Part shown: positions 42,722-52,020 of the stretch, piece after piece
Numbering within the stretch: the stretch's first letter is position 1
Layout of the letters: each line of letters starts with the position of its first letter
NCBI GenBank assembly: GCA_964506325.1
Contig: CAZDLO010000010.1
Span: 1 to 63,565, forward strand
DNA from: CAINVV01 sp964506325
Lineage (GTDB): Bacteria; Bacteroidota; Bacteroidia; Bacteroidales; Prolixibacteraceae
Length of the DNA stretch: 63,565 bases
Direction of reading: 5' to 3'
Made by a program: the position numbers and the translations under genes
The notes under the pieces: generated by a model
Seen by the model: only the letters and a program-made list of their open reading frames with translations
What the model was told of the DNA's origin: nothing
Database searches by the model: none

Positions 42722-43237
42722 ATGAGAAATATACTGAAGATTTTGGTGACCGCTCGTTTTTATATCCTTGCAGCATTGGGGATTTCCTCTTATTGGGCAA
42801 TAACCCAGTATCATGTATCTCTTTGGTATGTTTTGCTGGCAGGGGTAGTGTTGGGTGTCGTTTTCGGAAAAGTCTTCTGCAGATGGGTTTGCCCGATGGG
42901 CCTCATCATGGAGATCATGATGGGAATGAGTCCGGACGGGAAAATCAGGCAGATGTACCAGTACCATAAAGTTGGATGCCCAATAGCATGGATATCCGGC
43001 TACCTGAACAAATTTTCGCTCTTTCGCATCAGCGTGAACAAGGATTCCTGCATTACCTGTGGAAAATGCGATAAAAAATGCTACATCGTGGCCATGGAAC
43101 CTCAGAAATACAGCCTGTACAAACCCGGACTGGAAGAACCGGGAAGCAGTTACACCTGCTCAAAATGCCTTGAATGCGTGGCTTCATGCCCGAATGGCAG
43201 TCTTAGATACAAAACTTTTTATACCCCAATCAGATGA
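42722..43237 (+). CDS. NapH/CcoG-type 4Fe-4S membrane ferredoxin
   Basis: The start at 42722 (MRNILKIL...) gives 171 aa; longer upstream frame has no homologous character. Two hydrophobic helices (about 8-55), then CRWVCPMGLI, the CxxxCP motif of polyferredoxins, and two 4Fe-4S clusters: CITCGKCDKKC (about 108-118) and CSKCLECVASCPN (about 142-154). Such proteins pass electrons from the quinone pool or a flavoprotein to periplasmic or cytoplasmic partners. The stop overlaps the start of the methyltransferase by 4 nt (ATGA). Confidence 0.87.
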   Translation: MRNILKILVTARFYILAALGISSYWAITQYHVSLWYVLLAGVVLGVVFGKVFCRWVCPMGLIMEIMMGMSPDGKIRQMYQYHKVGCPIAWISGYLNKFSLFRISVNKDSCITCGKCDKKCYIVAMEPQKYSLYKPGLEEPGSSYTCSKCLECVASCPNGSLRYKTFYTPIR

Positions 43238-43845
43238 ACAATTTTGATGTTGCAGCCAATACGTGGGATGAAAATCCAATCCACATGGATCGTTCCATGG
43301 CTATTGCAACAAGGATGCAGGAAAGGCTTCCCCTTACCAAAACTTTGAATGCCCTGGAATACGGTGCGGGAACGGGTATCCTGAGTTTCCTTCTCCAGGA
43401 AAATCTAGGCTACATTACCATGATGGACAGTTCTCCGGGAATGGTGAAAGTCATGGAGAACAAGGTCGATGAAAGAAAAGCCATCAATCTCAAACCGGTT
43501 TGCTTCAATCTTGAGCAGGAGGATTTCTTTGAGAGGTATGATTTGATATTCAATCAGATGGTTTTGCACCACATTCATAATGTACAGGCCATTCTTGAAA
43601 AATTTTACACCCTGCTGCTCCCCGGAGGTTTCCTGGCCATTGCCGATCTTTTCCCTGAAGACGGTTCTTTTCATGGCGAGGGTTTTGACGGGCATCCCGG
43701 GTTTGACCCGGAAGATCTTCGAACAAAGCTAAACACAATAGGTTTCAGCAGCATCCATTTTGAAGTGTGTTATACCGTCAAAAGGAAAAAGGATGACGGT
43801 ACCTTCAGCTCTTATCCTGTTTTTTTACTGACAGCTTCAAAATAA
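43234..43845 (+). CDS. Class I SAM-dependent methyltransferase
   Basis: The 203-aa protein has SAM motif I ALEYGAGTGILSFLL (about 41-55), motif II TMMDSSPGMVKVMENK (acidic residue after strand 2), FNQMVLHHIHNV (motif IV), and LLPGGFLAIADLFPEDG. Methyl acceptor unknown; the small size and fold match UbiE/MenG-like and small-molecule methyltransferases. It starts inside the last codon of the ferredoxin gene, so it is a fixed member of the redox run. Confidence 0.87.
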   Translation: MNNFDVAANTWDENPIHMDRSMAIATRMQERLPLTKTLNALEYGAGTGILSFLLQENLGYITMMDSSPGMVKVMENKVDERKAINLKPVCFNLEQEDFFERYDLIFNQMVLHHIHNVQAILEKFYTLLLPGGFLAIADLFPEDGSFHGEGFDGHPGFDPEDLRTKLNTIGFSSIHFEVCYTVKRKKDDGTFSSYPVFLLTASK

Positions 43846-43864
43846 TTAAAAATGATAACTATCT

Positions 43865-44332
43865 ATGAATAAACTATATGATAAGGAGTCATTAGAAGTA
43901 ATGTCTTTTGCGGAGGACGCCTATGTCCGGGGATCCAACCGACTGGAAGAGATCAGGAATTATGCCCAAAAGGCGGGATTGAAACGGATAGGAATCGCCC
44001 ATTGCGTTTCAATGCCAAAAGAAGCAAATGCGGTCAGCCAGTACCTTTCCAGGGATTTTGAAGTATTCAGTGTAGATTGCAAATGTGGCCAGATAAAAAA
44101 AAGCGAGCTTTTGGGTGGAGAAAGCAAGAGCATCATGTGTAATCCTTCGGGACAGGCTGATTTTCTCCGGAAAAGCAATACCCAGCTCAACATCTCCATG
44201 GGGTTGTGCGTCGGACATGATATGCTTTTTTCACGGAAGTCGGATGTTGCTGTCACCACACTGGTGGTCAAAGACAGGGTAAACCATCATAACCCAATTG
44301 AAGGTATCAGGGCATTGTCTGACACTCAATAA
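43865..44332 (+). CDS. DUF1847 cysteine-rich protein
   Basis: The 155-aa protein matches DUF1847 in LKRIGIAHCVSMPKEANAVS (39-58), VDCKCGQIKKSE, IMCNPSGQADFL, LCVGHDMLFSRKSDVAVTTL and VVKDRVNHHNPIEGIRAL. The spaced Cys residues may hold an Fe-S cluster or other metal. The usual N-terminal Cys-rich part of full-length DUF1847 appears absent, so this could be a short version. Last gene of the redox run, 19 nt after the methyltransferase. Function unknown. Confidence 0.82.
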   Translation: MNKLYDKESLEVMSFAEDAYVRGSNRLEEIRNYAQKAGLKRIGIAHCVSMPKEANAVSQYLSRDFEVFSVDCKCGQIKKSELLGGESKSIMCNPSGQADFLRKSNTQLNISMGLCVGHDMLFSRKSDVAVTTLVVKDRVNHHNPIEGIRALSDTQ

Positions 44333-44404
44333 ATGGAACGGAATTTCCGCTTTTAGCTATTTAATTAATAGAAAAGAATAAATGTCGCATTCTCCTGAAA
44401 TTTG

Positions 44405-44511
44405 ATCCCTCTAAATCTCCCCGAGGGGGAGACTTCAGATTCGATTTCAAATTAACATCAGCGTATTACGCCCCTCCTTTGGAGGGGTCTGGGGAGGTCA
44501 AAATGATGTGA
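44405..44511. repeat. GC-rich double-hairpin dispersed repeat
   Basis: Two perfect 7-bp hairpins, TCTCCCC-GAG-GGGGAGA (44416-44432) and CCCCTCC-TTT-GGAGGGG (44471-44487), flank a linker and are bounded by CCCTCTAAAT and TGGGGAGGTCA. This layout and wording match short non-coding repeats scattered through many Bacteroidota genomes. It occupies the 309-nt gap after the DUF1847 gene; nothing else is seen there. Confidence 0.75.
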
Positions 44512-44641
44512 ATTTAAACTATAACATTATTTTATTCACCTTACTTACTTCAATTTTTCCGTCTGTTATAAGGGTCTTTAGGAAATGATATAAGTCCTGA
44601 TATTACAGGATAATTCTTGTTAATATTGTCCTTTACTTAGC

Positions 44642-46117
44642 ATGCAATCCTTGGAAGAATATTTCAGAAAATACAGAGAGGAAATTATTGGGGCAGACCA
44701 GACTTTTCAATCTCCCTATGGAGAAAAAAAGATCATTTATGGTGACTGGATTGCCAGTGGCAGGTTGTACCGACCCATTGAGGACAAAATCACCAGGGTT
44801 TTCGGTCCCTTTGTCGGCAACACACACACCGAAGCCAGCGAGACAGGCACCTTGATGACAAAGGCCTACCATTACGCGCAACATATCATCAAGGAACATG
44901 TTCATGCCGGGCCCAACGATGTTATTATCAACGCCGGTTCCGGGATGACTACTGTTATCAACAAATTGCAGCGCATCCTGGGTATCCGCTCAATGGCAAA
45001 ATTTGCCCGTCCTGATGCCATTCCTGTTGAAGACCGGCCAGTGGTCTTTATTACCCATATGGAACACCATTCCAACCACACTTCCTGGCTTGAAACCATC
45101 GCTGATGTGGTTCAGCTGATGCCTGATAAGGATCTGCTGGTAGATCCGGAACAGCTTAGAAGCGAACTGACCAAATTCCAGGACCGGAAAATGAAGATCG
45201 GCTCTTTCACCGCTTGCTCCAATGTAACAGGAATCTCTACCCCTTTTCATGAAATGGCAAAGATTATGCACGAAAATGGAGGCCTTTGTTTTGTTGATTT
45301 TGCCGCCTCAGCACCTTATGCCAAAATTGATATGCATCCCCTGGATCCGATGGAAGCACTGGATGCAATTTTCTTTTCACCCCATAAATTTTTGGGAGGG
45401 CCCGGCAGCCCGGGCATAATGGTCTTCAATTCCTCCATTTATACTTGCCTGGTGCCTGACAATCCGGGAGGCGGAACAGTCGACTGGACCAATCCCTGGG
45501 GAGAATTCAAATACGTCGATGATATTGAAGCGCGTGAAGATGGTGGCACACCACCATTCCTTCAGACCATCAAGGCCGCCCTCAGTATAAAACTAAAAAC
45601 CCGGATGGGCATTGAAAAAATGAGGGTCAGAGAAGAAGAGCTTGTTAACATTGTGTTTGAGGAGATGCCAAAAATCCCTCAACTGCATATCCTGGCCGAC
45701 AATGTCAGAAACAGGCTTGGAATTATCTCGTTCTACCTGGAGAATGTTCACTTTAATCTTGTGGTTAAATTGCTGAACGACAGGTTTGGTGTCCAGGTAA
45801 GGGGCGGGTGTGCCTGTGCTGGTACTTATGGCCATTTCCTGCTGGATGTTTCCCACGATAAATCCAAACAAATTACTGAACTCATTAATTTTGGCGACCT
45901 CTCTCAAAAGCCGGGCTGGATCAGACTTTCACTTCATCCTACCATGACCAACAGAGAATTGTACGATATTCTGGATGCGATTCGTCAGATTCAGCTCAAC
46001 CATGAAACCTGGCGGGACGACTATGTATACAACAACAAGACCAATGAGTTCAGGCATCGCTCAGAAATAAACGATAAAACGGAGATTGTCAAACCATGGT
46101 TTGAGCTGGACTCATAA
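44642..46117 (+). CDS. Class V aminotransferase, cysteine-desulfurase-like
   Basis: The 491-aa protein has PLP lysine in FFSPHKFLGG (Lys249), the His of THMEHHSNHTSW (139-150) stacking on PLP, and a Cys-containing catalytic loop VRGGCACAGTYGH (386-398; Cys390, Cys392). The longer C terminus and ordering match a Bacteroidota subgroup of class V aminotransferases related to SufS/CsdA. It could deliver sulfur or act as a selenocysteine-lyase-like enzyme; no suf scaffold genes are adjacent. The gap 44512-44641 upstream is AT-rich and may hold the promoter. Confidence 0.85.
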   Translation: MQSLEEYFRKYREEIIGADQTFQSPYGEKKIIYGDWIASGRLYRPIEDKITRVFGPFVGNTHTEASETGTLMTKAYHYAQHIIKEHVHAGPNDVIINAGSGMTTVINKLQRILGIRSMAKFARPDAIPVEDRPVVFITHMEHHSNHTSWLETIADVVQLMPDKDLLVDPEQLRSELTKFQDRKMKIGSFTACSNVTGISTPFHEMAKIMHENGGLCFVDFAASAPYAKIDMHPLDPMEALDAIFFSPHKFLGGPGSPGIMVFNSSIYTCLVPDNPGGGTVDWTNPWGEFKYVDDIEAREDGGTPPFLQTIKAALSIKLKTRMGIEKMRVREEELVNIVFEEMPKIPQLHILADNVRNRLGIISFYLENVHFNLVVKLLNDRFGVQVRGGCACAGTYGHFLLDVSHDKSKQITELINFGDLSQKPGWIRLSLHPTMTNRELYDILDAIRQIQLNHETWRDDYVYNNKTNEFRHRSEINDKTEIVKPWFELDS

Positions 46118-46203
46118 TTCAGTCAGTTTTCAGGGAAATTACTTTCCTGTTCTCCTTCAGTGAAATCATCAATCCCTCCCAAATACAAGGATCATGCCTT
46201 GAT

Positions 46204-46920
46204 TTATCCGTTTCTGCCTTCTTTTATCCGCTGGAACGACCGAAGATATTTATCTATATATTCAAGCTTTCCCTTGGATTTATACTGCATGATAAACCTT
46301 GGATGCTCCAGCGCAATGATCTCCCTGAAGAATCCGAATTTCTGATTGACAGCGCGAAGGAATTTTTCATTTTTCCCGGTTCCAAAACAAAAACAGATAT
46401 CAGTTTCAATGCCCAGGCTGATTTGCCTTCGAATATTTTCAATGCTGAAATCATAAATTGCATCTGTCAATTCGCTGCTGTCGTAATAGTTGTAATTCCT
46501 ATCCTTACCGCTCCCGTCGGTAATGGTAAATCCAAGCGGAACCACCGAGTTGATGTAAAAGTCCCGGTAAAATGACTCAACCCCGCCGTAGGCTTCGATT
46601 ACCTCATACACAAATACTGAGGAGGGTTCATGGGTAACCTTCCCGGAAAAGGGAATCGCGCACTCATTATTTAACCGCTTGGTATCGGTGAAGGGTATTC
46701 CGGTTACGCCGGCTCCAAACCGGCCGGGGTTGATCCCCAGGATAAGATGCCGTCGCAGGTTGTCGTTGTAATATTTTTGGTAAAATGCACTGGAAACCGG
46801 TAATATCTGATCGTTCTCCCTGAAAGGATTCATGATTTTGATTCCTTCCGGGAGGGTCCCCCGAAAATCGACGGACCTGTTAAAATCTATCACTCTCCCG
46901 GCAAAAGTATCACTGCTCAT
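46204..46920 (-). CDS. SMUG2-type uracil-DNA glycosylase (DUF4918)
   Basis: The 238-aa protein has LILGINPGRFGAGVTGIPFT (about 60-79), the family motif corresponding to the uracil-glycosylase GxNPG/P active-site loop, and LEHPRFIMQYK near the C terminus in the place of the HPSP loop. SMUG2 enzymes remove uracil and oxidised pyrimidines in base excision repair. Convergent with the aminotransferase gene and alone on its transcript. Confidence 0.85.
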   Translation of the reverse strand: MSSDTFAGRVIDFNRSVDFRGTLPEGIKIMNPFRENDQILPVSSAFYQKYYNDNLRRHLILGINPGRFGAGVTGIPFTDTKRLNNECAIPFSGKVTHEPSSVFVYEVIEAYGGVESFYRDFYINSVVPLGFTITDGSGKDRNYNYYDSSELTDAIYDFSIENIRRQISLGIETDICFCFGTGKNEKFLRAVNQKFGFFREIIALEHPRFIMQYKSKGKLEYIDKYLRSFQRIKEGRNG

Positions 46921-47078
46921 TATGACAAAAATGGGTTTTCAACTGTTTGATTTATGAATCAGGTAGTTATTTAGAATCATTCTAATTACCAGTCTGAATC
47001 CCGGGTACAGATAATAATCCGGACATTTTCAAACTCATTACAAATTCTGCCATTATGAGGAGAACCGTATTTCGGTAA

Positions 47079-49208
47079 CTACTCCTTAATCCCCTCCAGC
47101 ATAAACAGGAAGGCATAGTTCAGCGCTACATCCTTCAGGTAATCAAATCGGCCGCTGGCTCCGCCATGACCAAATTCCATGTTGGTATGCAGCAGCAATA
47201 CATTCTGGTCCGTTTTCATCTCCCTGAGTTTGGCGACCCATTTGGATGGCTCGAAATACTGTACCTGGCTGTCGTGCAACCCCGTTGTTACCAACATATT
47301 CGGGTAATTCTTCCTCCCGATGTTTTCGTAGGGCGAGTAGCTTTTCATGTAGAGATAGGCATCCTTATCCTTAGGATTTCCCCATTCATCAAATTCGTTG
47401 GTGGTAAGCGGAATACTTTCATCAAGCATGGTATTCACAACATCAACAAACGGCACCTGGGCAATAATGCCGTGCCACAGGTCAGGAGCCATATTGACAA
47501 CCGCACCCATCAGGAGTCCGCCGGCACTACCTCCCATGGCGTACAGGTGTGGACTGGAAGTGTACATCCCTTTTACCAAAAATTCACCGCAATCAATAAA
47601 ATCGGTAAAAGTGTTTATTTTCTTCATCAGCTTACCCTCCTCATACCAGAGGCGTCCCATCTCCTGTCCTCCCCTGATATGTGCAATGGCATAAACAAAG
47701 CCCCTGTTGAGGAGCGTCAGGCGGGAACTGCTAAAACTTGCATCCATGCTGGCGCCATAACTGCCATAACCATAAAGCAGCAGAGGGGCATGGCCGTCTT
47801 TTTTAAATCCTTTTTTATAAACCAGTGAAATCGGCACCATTGTTCCGTCCTTGGCCTTGGCATACAGCCTTTCGGATTGATATTCCTTCGCATCATAGCC
47901 ACCCAGAACCTCCTGTTGTTTCTTCAGCGTCTTTATTTTCGATGACATTTCGTAGTCGAAAGTGGACATAGGGGTTGTCAGTGAAGTATAGCCATATCTC
48001 AGGTTGCTGGTGTTATATTCCGGATTTGAACCAAAATTGGCGGTATAAGTTGCCTCTCCAAAATCGAGATAATGCTCTGAATTGTCCTTTAAATTTCTGA
48101 TTCTCAACTTAACAAGTCCGTCCTTGCGCTCATTGATGGCAATGAAGTCTTTAAATTCTTCGACCCCTTGCAACAGCACATCATTTCGAACGGGAATAAC
48201 TTCTTTCCAATCAGCTGTTGTGGTCCTGTTCAATGGACATTCCATCAGTTTAAAATTCTTCGCATCATCACGGTTCGTGAGAACCAGGAATCTGTCGGCA
48301 AGCGGTGTGACATTGTACAAAACATCCTTCATACGCGGCTGGAAGACTTTGAAGGTACCATTCGGATTCGCCGCATCAAGGAGCCTGTATTCAGAAGACA
48401 TGGTGGCCTGGGAAACAATGAATATGTACTTGTTGTTCTTGCTTTTATCTACACCAATGTAATTGCTTTTATCCTGCTCTTCATAAACAAGTACATCTTT
48501 TTCAGAGTCAGTCCCTACCAGGTGACGCTTTATTTTTTCAGACAAAAGAGTCACAGGGTTCTTGGAAGTATAAAAGATGGTCTTGTTATCGCTTGCCCAA
48601 CAGGGATCTCCCTGGGTGTTTTCGATGGCATCTTTAAGTATCTGCCCGGTTTGAAGATCCTTGACCATTATGGTATATTGTCTTCGGCTAACCTTATCAA
48701 CCCCAAAAGCAAGGAACCTGTTATCTTCACTGATGCTAAAACCTGAGGCGGAGAAATACGCATGCCCTTCGGCCTCTTTGTCCACATCCAGCAAAACCTC
48801 TTCCTTTGCCTCAAGGCTTCCTTTCTTCCGGCAGTACTTGTAGTATTGTTTCCCATCCTCGGTCCGGGTATAATAAAAATAACCGTTCTTAAAGGCTGGC
48901 ACACTTTCGTCCTTTTCTTTGATCCTGTTTTTCATTTCAGTAAACAAATCAGCCTGGAACTTCGTAGTATTGCCCATTACCTTGTCCAGGTACGCATTTT
49001 CTGCTGCCAGGTACTCCACAACTTTTGTACTGTCAGGACCTTTCCCAAAAAAATCATACATCCAGTAATAGCTGTCCAGGACCTTGTCGCCATGGATTGT
49101 TCGCCAATGTTCCTTTTTTGCTGCGATTGGAGCCGTTGCTTTCATAAACTGTGCATTTACAGAAATTACATATAGTAAGAGTGTCACCAAAACAAATGAT
49201 TTTTTCAT
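47079..49208 (-). CDS. Exported oligopeptidase B / prolyl-oligopeptidase-family S9 serine peptidase
   Basis: The start at 49208 gives a signal peptide (MKKSFVLVTLLLYVISVNAQ, 1-20) and 709 aa; an upstream ATG at 49304 only adds 32 unlikely residues. Propeller domain about 25-440, then an alpha/beta hydrolase: LYGYGSYGASMDASFSSS, Ser561 in YAMGGSAGGLLMG, GLHDSQVQYFEP with the Asp, and MEFGHGGASGR with the His. It cleaves peptides after basic residues or proline; oligopeptidase B signature RGGQEMGRLWYEEGKL is present. Periplasmic location is inferred from the signal. Not linked to neighbours. Confidence 0.9.
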   Translation of the reverse strand: MKKSFVLVTLLLYVISVNAQFMKATAPIAAKKEHWRTIHGDKVLDSYYWMYDFFGKGPDSTKVVEYLAAENAYLDKVMGNTTKFQADLFTEMKNRIKEKDESVPAFKNGYFYYTRTEDGKQYYKYCRKKGSLEAKEEVLLDVDKEAEGHAYFSASGFSISEDNRFLAFGVDKVSRRQYTIMVKDLQTGQILKDAIENTQGDPCWASDNKTIFYTSKNPVTLLSEKIKRHLVGTDSEKDVLVYEEQDKSNYIGVDKSKNNKYIFIVSQATMSSEYRLLDAANPNGTFKVFQPRMKDVLYNVTPLADRFLVLTNRDDAKNFKLMECPLNRTTTADWKEVIPVRNDVLLQGVEEFKDFIAINERKDGLVKLRIRNLKDNSEHYLDFGEATYTANFGSNPEYNTSNLRYGYTSLTTPMSTFDYEMSSKIKTLKKQQEVLGGYDAKEYQSERLYAKAKDGTMVPISLVYKKGFKKDGHAPLLLYGYGSYGASMDASFSSSRLTLLNRGFVYAIAHIRGGQEMGRLWYEEGKLMKKINTFTDFIDCGEFLVKGMYTSSPHLYAMGGSAGGLLMGAVVNMAPDLWHGIIAQVPFVDVVNTMLDESIPLTTNEFDEWGNPKDKDAYLYMKSYSPYENIGRKNYPNMLVTTGLHDSQVQYFEPSKWVAKLREMKTDQNVLLLHTNMEFGHGGASGRFDYLKDVALNYAFLFMLEGIKE

Positions 49209-49451
49209 ATTGAAATTATTGTTGTTGAGTTTTTTGCCAAAATGAATCAACACCGATAGGAATTCCTGTTCTTTCTTCAATACCGCTTTGCCGAAGATAG
49301 CCATTCATACAAAAAATTAATCCTGTCTGAAGCATCTCAGGATCAAAGCAGGAAAATTGAATCTCCATTCTTTGATCTAACGGGAAGATCTACCAAATAT
49401 CGAATATTATATTAAAACGATAGATTATGACAAATTGTTACAAGAAAATAG

Positions 49452-51890
49452 TTATTCGGCTTTCAGGATCTTTGTCTCATTTTTAAGGCCCTCTGAGGAG
49501 GCGGTTACCCGGATCTCTCCTTTCTGTTTGCCCGATTGAAGGATGATCATGGCTTTCCCATAGAAAAGATGGACAAAAGTTGCCTGAAACGGATCAACAG
49601 ACTGCGGATTGCCGTTCCCTACACCAGCAATGGACCCGGGTCCGCTTAGGGAGATATCAATTCTGTTGGAGGCCAGCGGACACAGATTTCCATCCTTGTC
49701 AATGGCTTCAACCAACAGGTAAGATAAATCCGTTCCGTCTGCATGAATGGATGAACGGTCAGGGGTTGCACGAATCGCCACCGGGGCCCCTGCAGTCCTG
49801 AGAATTTGTTCCCCAATAACTTCCCCTTCCCTGTAGGCGATGGCTTTAAGTTCGCCGGCTTTCCAGGTAATGTCAGGCCACATCAGCCTGAAACGTTCGA
49901 TGGCTTTTCCTGAATCCGGATTTTTGCACCTCTTTCCCAGGGAAGAACCATTCAGAAACAGTTCGGCGCAATCGCCATTGGTATAAACAAATACTGGGAC
50001 TTTATCAGTTTTGAGACCTTCCCAGTTCCAGTGGGGAAGAATATGAATGGTTGTCTCATCCTGTTTCCAGTAACTTTTATAAAGGTAATACCTGTCCTTC
50101 GGAATACCGCAAAGATCAACAATACCAAAATAAGAACTGCGCGAAGATTCACTTTCATTCATCCCTTGTTCTTTCGCCCACAGGTTATTGTACGGGGTAG
50201 GTTCACCAAGGTAGTCGAAGCCTGTCCACACAAATTCACCGGCAACATATTCCTCATCCTGCTGCCACATAAAATCCTCGTCAGGAAGATCAGCCCATTC
50301 CGGAACATTTAAATCATAGGAACTCACCTGGAGAGATTTGGAAAAAACACTTCTTTTGGCAGGCAGCGGTAATTCGTAAAAACCGCGGGTGCTTACGGTA
50401 GATCCTGACTCACTAACAATTACGGATTTATTTGGTTCCATCTGCCGTGCAAGGCTGTAACGGCGTCCATAATTCCAGCTGTGCACATCGTACAGGTCGA
50501 AATGGCGAAGGGCGGCACTTCCGGTTTGATCGCAAGCCATGGTTACAGGCCTGGTTGGATCATATTTCCTTACATAGTTTATCATGGTTTGCAACCTGTG
50601 AAAACCATTGTCCTTATTGTTCTGGACATCACCCATTTCATTCCCCACACTCCAAATAAACACACTTGGGTGGTTGCGGTCGCGAAGTACAAAATTGCGC
50701 AGGTTCCTTGCTGCAAATTCCTCAAAATCGGTCTCTTCCGATATATCCGCCTTCCTGTCGTATTTATCAAATGCCTCGTCATAGACCAGCATCCCCATCT
50801 TGTCGCAAAGATCATACAATTCAGGGGCGGCCATGTTGTGGCTTGTCCGTATTGCATTACACCCCATTGATTTCATGATCTCAATCTGCCGTTCCATGGC
50901 TCTTGGGAAGAAAGCAGCACCAAGCGGCCCATGATCATGGTGAAGGTTGACACCCTTCAGCTGAACTCGTTTGTCATTCAGAAAAAGGCCATTGTTCGCC
51001 GTAATTCTTACCGTCCTGATTCCAAACGGGGTATAATAGGTGTCAGTAAGCTGATCCCCATTGTAAATATTGGTCTTAACCTGGTACAGGACCGGGTCCA
51101 CAATGTCCCATCGCCGGGGATTTGTAAGCCCGATGGTGATTTCAAACTCCCGTGAAACACCTGGCTTGATTTCTTTCACTGTCTCATTTCGGCCAACCTC
51201 TACCCCTCCGGGATTAAGGATTACATTCTCAACCCTTATCTTTTCAGCTTTGCTTCCGGTTTGATTAAGAACAGTAGTCATCACCCTGATTTCTGCATAA
51301 TTTGGTTTGATAACAGGAGTGGAAACCTGGGTACCCCAAACGCCGACGTGAACCGGATCGACTACCACCAACTGAACTTTCCGGTAAATTCCGGCACCCG
51401 GATACCACCTGCTGTCGTGCCTGCGGTTATCCACATGAATGGCAAGCAGATTCTTGCCATTCATGGTCAGGAATTTTGTCACATCCAGGTAAAATGAATT
51501 ATATCCATAATCCCATTTGCCGGCAAGTTGCCCGTTGATATACACTTCGGGATTAGACATGATTCCGTCAAAAATCAGGTAGACCGTTTTCCCGTTACTG
51601 CCGGCAGGAATTTCCAGTCCCCTGCGGTACCATCCTTCGCCCTGCCACGGTAATTTTCCGGTGTTTGAATCACCATCAGGAATTGCCGGACCGGAGATCG
51701 CCCAATCGTGCGGTACGGAGATTTCCTGCCATTTTGAATCATCAAATTTCATCCGGAATGCATTGGCAAAATTCCCTTTTGAAAATTTCCACCCCGACTG
51801 AAGGGTCACCACTTCACGGGCCTGAACATTAATGTCTCCAGCGAAGTATAGGATTAATGCGATCCATACAAATAATTTCCTGTCAACCAT
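49452..51890 (-). CDS. GH2 beta-galactosidase-like exported hydrolase
   Basis: The 812-aa protein has a signal peptide (about 1-24). Jelly-roll, immunoglobulin and TIM-barrel order of GH2: KLPWQGEGWYRRGLEIPAGS near 79-98, ITANNGLFLNDKRVQLKGVN at 297-316, acid/base Glu418 in WSVGNEMGD, nucleophile Glu494 in VSESGS. The C terminus (about 650-812) contains Ig-like DUF4982-type domains. Substrate within GH2 (galactose, glucuronate, mannose) not decided. It is the last gene of a three-gene minus-strand cluster after the GH51 gene. Confidence 0.92.
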   Translation of the reverse strand: MVDRKLFVWIALILYFAGDINVQAREVVTLQSGWKFSKGNFANAFRMKFDDSKWQEISVPHDWAISGPAIPDGDSNTGKLPWQGEGWYRRGLEIPAGSNGKTVYLIFDGIMSNPEVYINGQLAGKWDYGYNSFYLDVTKFLTMNGKNLLAIHVDNRRHDSRWYPGAGIYRKVQLVVVDPVHVGVWGTQVSTPVIKPNYAEIRVMTTVLNQTGSKAEKIRVENVILNPGGVEVGRNETVKEIKPGVSREFEITIGLTNPRRWDIVDPVLYQVKTNIYNGDQLTDTYYTPFGIRTVRITANNGLFLNDKRVQLKGVNLHHDHGPLGAAFFPRAMERQIEIMKSMGCNAIRTSHNMAAPELYDLCDKMGMLVYDEAFDKYDRKADISEETDFEEFAARNLRNFVLRDRNHPSVFIWSVGNEMGDVQNNKDNGFHRLQTMINYVRKYDPTRPVTMACDQTGSAALRHFDLYDVHSWNYGRRYSLARQMEPNKSVIVSESGSTVSTRGFYELPLPAKRSVFSKSLQVSSYDLNVPEWADLPDEDFMWQQDEEYVAGEFVWTGFDYLGEPTPYNNLWAKEQGMNESESSRSSYFGIVDLCGIPKDRYYLYKSYWKQDETTIHILPHWNWEGLKTDKVPVFVYTNGDCAELFLNGSSLGKRCKNPDSGKAIERFRLMWPDITWKAGELKAIAYREGEVIGEQILRTAGAPVAIRATPDRSSIHADGTDLSYLLVEAIDKDGNLCPLASNRIDISLSGPGSIAGVGNGNPQSVDPFQATFVHLFYGKAMIILQSGKQKGEIRVTASSEGLKNETKILKAE

Positions 51891-52020
51891 TTCCGTGTAA
51901 TATTACAGGAATAAATAGCAGGTTGGCAAATCAGCCTGCAGTGAGAAAATTAGCTTTATTCAACAAGAGAATGTCATGCAAAGTCTGCCTCTTTACGTTT
52001 AAACACCTGAAAATCCTTGA

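Noticed and set aside
44405..44511. Rho-independent terminator of the DUF1847 gene
   Set aside because: The hairpins lack a following T tract and match a dispersed-repeat layout better.
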